This document shows positions 61,970 to 64,000 of a stretch of DNA of 64,000 nucleotides, in pieces. This DNA is from Nemania diffusa (lineage: Eukaryota > Ascomycota > Sordariomycetes > Xylariales > Xylariaceae). The position numbers were made by a program, and so were the translations under genes. The stretch spans positions 1,133,501 to 1,197,500 of the forward strand of contig JBBPUQ010000010.1 of the NCBI GenBank assembly GCA_038501195.1, in the 5' to 3' direction. How positions within the stretch are numbered: position 1 is the stretch's first letter; the number at the start of each line of letters is the position of its first letter. Below the pieces are notes generated by a model. The model made no database searches. It worked only from the letters and a program-made list of their open reading frames with translations, and was not told where the DNA came from.

Positions 61970-63130
61970 CCTGCCGTCAAAAAGTAATCTATTATTACTG
62001 GGAAATGGAAATTGTAGAAATAAGCCATGAGGCAGAGAATGAAACTGTGTTAAGTATAAGAATAAAATGTTATAAATTGTTAAGAACGATCCTTTTTCGA
62101 GGTAGGTAACTGCGACGGGAACTTGAGAGTATGGACTTGAGAGAACGTGAATAAGTAAATAAATGAATTATTATTCTATTACTATCGCACCCATTAGCAC
62201 TAACGTGGGACTAACCGCGACCGTACGTATTGCGTCCGAGGAGATGCAGTTCTCAATTTCCTAGCCCGATAAACAAAACGCGTCGAATATCCACACTTAC
62301 TAAGTCGAATTAGCATATATCAATGCGGGCTGGGCATAGCTCTGCTAACTAACTATCTACACTACTTACTCAGTCCGACACCGCGCTATTAATTTTGGTG
62401 AGTCATATCACATGAAACCTGTACAGAACAAATTTCCTCGCTGCATCGCTCTTTTATCGCAGCTGTAATAGTCAAGTTTCCCAAGCAAAGACACCTTTAA
62501 TCCCTTAGTGCAAGAATTTGTCTCAACAATGCCAGGTTCTCCTAAACCAGCAGTTATGTTATGTTATGTTATGTATTAATACAGCTTGGCTAAATGTAAC
62601 GCTTTAACGTGAAGTTGATAGCATTAAATAATATACGGCATAGCATACGTGTAGCGCTTACTTTATATGTTACAGGTGTGGTTATTGTAATTACACTATA
62701 TACAACATTGTAAGTTTATATGCAATGGAGTACATTTCTCACATTTTCAAAAATAACTATTAAAATAGAACAAATTATTAAAATCTACAGACAATGTTAT
62801 GATATGTCTAATAACTTTGATGAATAATAATTTATTAATTAAATTTACCTTCGTTCATTTTTGGTAATACTCTATTTATCGAGAGAATCTCTGGAAGTGG
62901 TAATGTGACCTTGACGTTAGGCCTCTAGAGTATGCGGTACTATCTACACACCCCCTTTAAATATGATTGTTGATATAGCCAACATCAACGCAGTCATCGC
63001 TGAATGGTGGCCCATAATGGGGTAGCTAATGATATCTCTTTAGTCCTGTTCGTTAGGGAGGCGGTCACTGCCTTAGCCTTAGAAATTGTCAAGGTGGCTA
63101 GCGCTGGCCTGATGGCTTGATTGCGAAACG
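61970..63130. other. Intergenic region upstream of the transporter remnant
   Basis: Normal to AT-leaning sequence without a gene-like frame. It would hold the old transporter promoter. It contains a short (GTTAT) microsatellite at 62,553-62,572. Confidence 0.45.
62553..62572 (+). repeat. (GTTAT)4 microsatellite
   Basis: Four exact tandem copies of the pentamer GTTAT, followed by a partial copy. Confidence 0.9.
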
Positions 63131-63410
63131 AAACGTGCGAACCTCACACTGCACTCTGAAGGCCTGATAAAAGGTCACAAAAGGACTTTCAAGATTTCTA
63201 GCTTCAATTCTGCAGAAACAGCAGGGATTTATTCAGGAGGACTAGCCGAAGGCTGGCCCCTAAGGAGCGTGGGTGACTAAAAATGAAGGTTGAAAAAGTG
63301 GACCAGTTTTATAGCTAATAGCACAGCCACAAGCTGAGATGTGGCTTAACAACTTGCCCTGTCATATCGACCTGGCACATTCCCAAGCGCGAAATGTATT
63401 GCCAGTTGAG
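63131..63410. repeat. Dispersed repeat, copy C
   Basis: The left end shares GAAACG(A)AACGTGC and GCACTCT with copies A and B. The right end shares AGTTTTATA, ATAGCACAGCCACAAGC and CCCAAGCGCGAAAT with copy A. The middle is diverged. It lies just past the 3' end of the glutathione S-transferase gene. Confidence 0.55.
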
Positions 63411-63434
63411 GGAAACTTTACAGTCGTGCATAGC

Positions 63435-64000
63435 TCATTCTGCATCCTTTTTCATACCCTCTAAGACCCAACCAGTGCGGGGCTTCATCACCTTTTCAAC
63501 CTCTTCTTCTGACATTTCGTTGAGCTGTATGTGAAAGTGAGGGCCGGGGACGTTGCGACCCTTCTCAAATCCAGGGCGATCAAGGAGCTTGGCCATCCAC
63601 TTTTGGACATTGGGGAACTCATCCATGGTCTTCAGACCACAGGACTCTACGAAATAATGTCAGTAGAGTGAACCCTGCTTTGCTAGAGTCTAGGCCGAAC
63701 AATACAACGAATACTTACTCCAAGCCTGGGCCCAGGGCCAGACGGAAATGTCAGCCACAGTGACACGATCTCCAACAATATATCCATGAGGGTTGTTCGA
63801 CAGCTGAGTGTCGAGGACACGGTAAAGGCGGCGAGATTCATTTGTATAGCGACCCAGAGAGTACTCGTATCTCTCGGGAGCAGCGGCGAAGAAGTGGTTC
63901 GCCTGTCCTTGCATGGGCCCAAGACCACCCATCTGCCACATGAGCCAGCTCACGGACTCCCAATACTTCTTAGAGCCGAAAGGGTACGAGATCTTATGGT
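63435..64000 (-). CDS. Glutathione S-transferase (URE2-like), C-terminal part, runs off the window
   Basis: Two visible exons, 64000-63719 (continuing past the window edge) and 63646-63435, join across a 72-bp intron in phase 1. The visible protein begins HKISYPFGSKKYWESVSW and is the all-helical C-terminal domain, with QMGGLGPMQGQANHFF, YIVGDRVTVADIS (the N-capping box of the GST fold), PNVQKWMAKLLDRPGFEKG and a charged tail ending GMKKDAE. The thioredoxin-like N-terminal domain holding the glutathione site lies outside. The GPMQGQANHFF segment is typical of fungal Ure2p-like GSTs, which conjugate or reduce with glutathione in the cytosol. Substrate unknown. No damage is visible in the part seen. 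Confidence 0.9.

Noticed and set aside
1..64000. CRISPR array, Starship captain (DUF3435) gene or large biosynthetic backbone gene
   Set aside because: None found: no regularly spaced repeats, no tyrosine-recombinase-like protein, and no PKS, NRPS or terpene cyclase sequence.

Overview
The window looks like an accessory, transposon-invaded stretch of a filamentous ascomycete chromosome (Pezizomycotina, probably Sordariomycetes). The grounds are intron-containing genes with short GT-AG introns (about 60-140 bp, several with a CTAAC/CTAAT branch-like site), two HET-domain genes, and two very AT-rich blocks whose repeats differ almost only by C-to-T/G-to-A transitions, the signature of repeat-induced point mutation (RIP). 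No bacterial, viral or organellar features were seen. All gene models were spliced by hand from the sequence.

Layout. 1-11.4 kb is gene-poor; it holds one short coding relic (8.67-8.90 kb, minus), a T-arm-like hairpin and many short TACCTACC/GGTAGGTA tracts. 11.4-25.2 kb is the gene-bearing part: a pol III/tRNA-like sequence, a HET gene (11.62-13.86, +), a membrane-anchored M24 aminopeptidase-P-like gene (14.28-15.84, -), a Cys-rich secreted protein with a Ser/Thr/Lys tail (17.49-18.40, +), an F-box-like/ankyrin protein with a Pro-rich minisatellite (18.94-20.73, -), a dimeric alpha-beta-barrel protein (21.89-22.55, +) and a second HET gene (23.03-25.18, +). 26.5-30.6 kb carries a divergent pair: a class I O-methyltransferase (-) and an ACC-synthase-like PLP enzyme in seven exons (+), a plausible small metabolic unit.

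30.8-50.1 kb is a large RIP-destroyed LTR element (about 275-bp LTRs) with a second, cleanly delimited LTR element nested in it (39,151-45,033; 306-bp LTRs, ATTAT target duplication). 51.0-62.0 kb is an MFS transporter gene (DHA1 type, minus strand) split by a 9.14-kb insertion. The insertion has 42-bp terminal inverted repeats and a TA target duplication, so it is Tc1/mariner-Fot1-like, and it holds an LTR-like pair about 7.2 kb apart. Removing that inner element leaves about 1.94 kb, the usual size of a Fot1-type transposon. The transporter remnant also has two in-frame TAG codons explicable as CAG-to-TAG RIP leakage, plus frameshifts. The right edge cuts a glutathione S-transferase gene (minus), of which only the C-terminal part is visible.

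How it fits together. The HET, ankyrin and secreted genes are typical of variable fungal regions. The methyltransferase, PLP enzyme, broken MFS exporter and GST could be the remains of a secondary-metabolite or detoxification neighbourhood that transposons have split, but this is inference. The strongest signals are the nested insertion history, the edge-sparing pattern of RIP mutation and the exact reconstruction of the transporter's empty target site.
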